Shown here one piece after another: positions 5,178-5,192 of a stretch of 5,192 nt of DNA. A model generated the notes under the pieces. The model was not told the origin of the DNA and searched no databases. It saw only the letters and a list, made by a program, of their open reading frames with translations. Positions within the stretch are counted from its first letter, which is position 1; the number at the start of each line of letters is the position of its first letter. The position numbers and the translations under genes were made by a program. The stretch covers positions 7,154-12,345 of the forward strand of contig DMNK01000025.1 of assembly GCA_003453695.1 (NCBI GenBank), written 5' to 3'. The stretch is from Acidimicrobiaceae bacterium (GTDB lineage Bacteria > Actinomycetota > Acidimicrobiia > Acidimicrobiales > UBA8190).

Positions 5178-5192
5178 CCCCCCCCCCCCCCC
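5177..5192. repeat. Terminal run of 16 C (likely artefact)
   Basis: The window ends in an uninterrupted run of 16 C, inside what should be the B5 domain of PheT. On the coding strand this would be a poly-glycine stretch with no place in the family. It is most likely an artefact of sequencing, library tailing or assembly at a contig end and should not be translated. Confidence 0.85.

Noticed and set aside
1..5192. Mobile elements, CRISPR array or phage attachment site
   Set aside because: No transposase or integrase, no regularly spaced repeats and no long terminal repeats were seen.

Overview
The window is about 5.2 kb of GC-rich DNA. Codons end mostly in G or C, GTG starts are frequent, and the genes are tightly packed. 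This fits a high-GC actinobacterium, perhaps an uncultured Acidimicrobiia-like lineage, though that placement is inference from base composition and gene content. The right edge is a run of 16 C, which looks like an assembly or library artefact at a contig end, so this is probably a draft or metagenomic contig.

Reading leftward along the minus strand, the window holds the 3' part of pheT (phenylalanyl-tRNA synthetase beta chain, 4137-5177). Next come two membrane or copper-handling genes for cytochrome oxidase assembly: a Sco/SenC protein (3234-4061) and a caa3-type CtaG membrane protein (2295-3233), which abut with no spacer. A 280-bp region without a conventional gene follows (2003-2294). 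Then come argC (471-1493) and the 5' part of argJ (1-460), both for arginine biosynthesis. One plus-strand gene (1592-2002, small acidic protein of unknown function) sits between the two blocks, divergent from argC and convergent with the sco-ctaG block.

In many Actinobacteria pheS-pheT is directly followed by argC-argJ-argB-argD. Here that order is kept, but the sco-ctaG pair, the small plus-strand gene and the 280-bp region lie between pheT and argC. Sco and CtaG should act together in loading copper into an aa3/caa3-type terminal oxidase. ArgC and ArgJ carry out the NADPH-dependent reduction and the acetyl-recycling step of the acetylated ornithine pathway.

Two things stand out. First, argC is interrupted by a TAG codon exactly where the family has a conserved Tyr (YGLPE), upstream of the catalytic Cys, so as written the gene is broken or carries a sequence error. 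Second, the region after ctaG looks like a small minus-strand transcription unit. It has a GC hairpin behind the ctaG stop, then a 17-nt stretch that can pair almost completely with the 3' tail of 16S rRNA, then an inverted repeat able to mask that stretch, then a short open frame without a normal start codon. It ends in a 14-bp hairpin with a UACG tetraloop. This is the best candidate here for something undescribed, but whether it is a leader-peptide gene, a regulatory RNA or a decayed small gene cannot be settled from the sequence alone.
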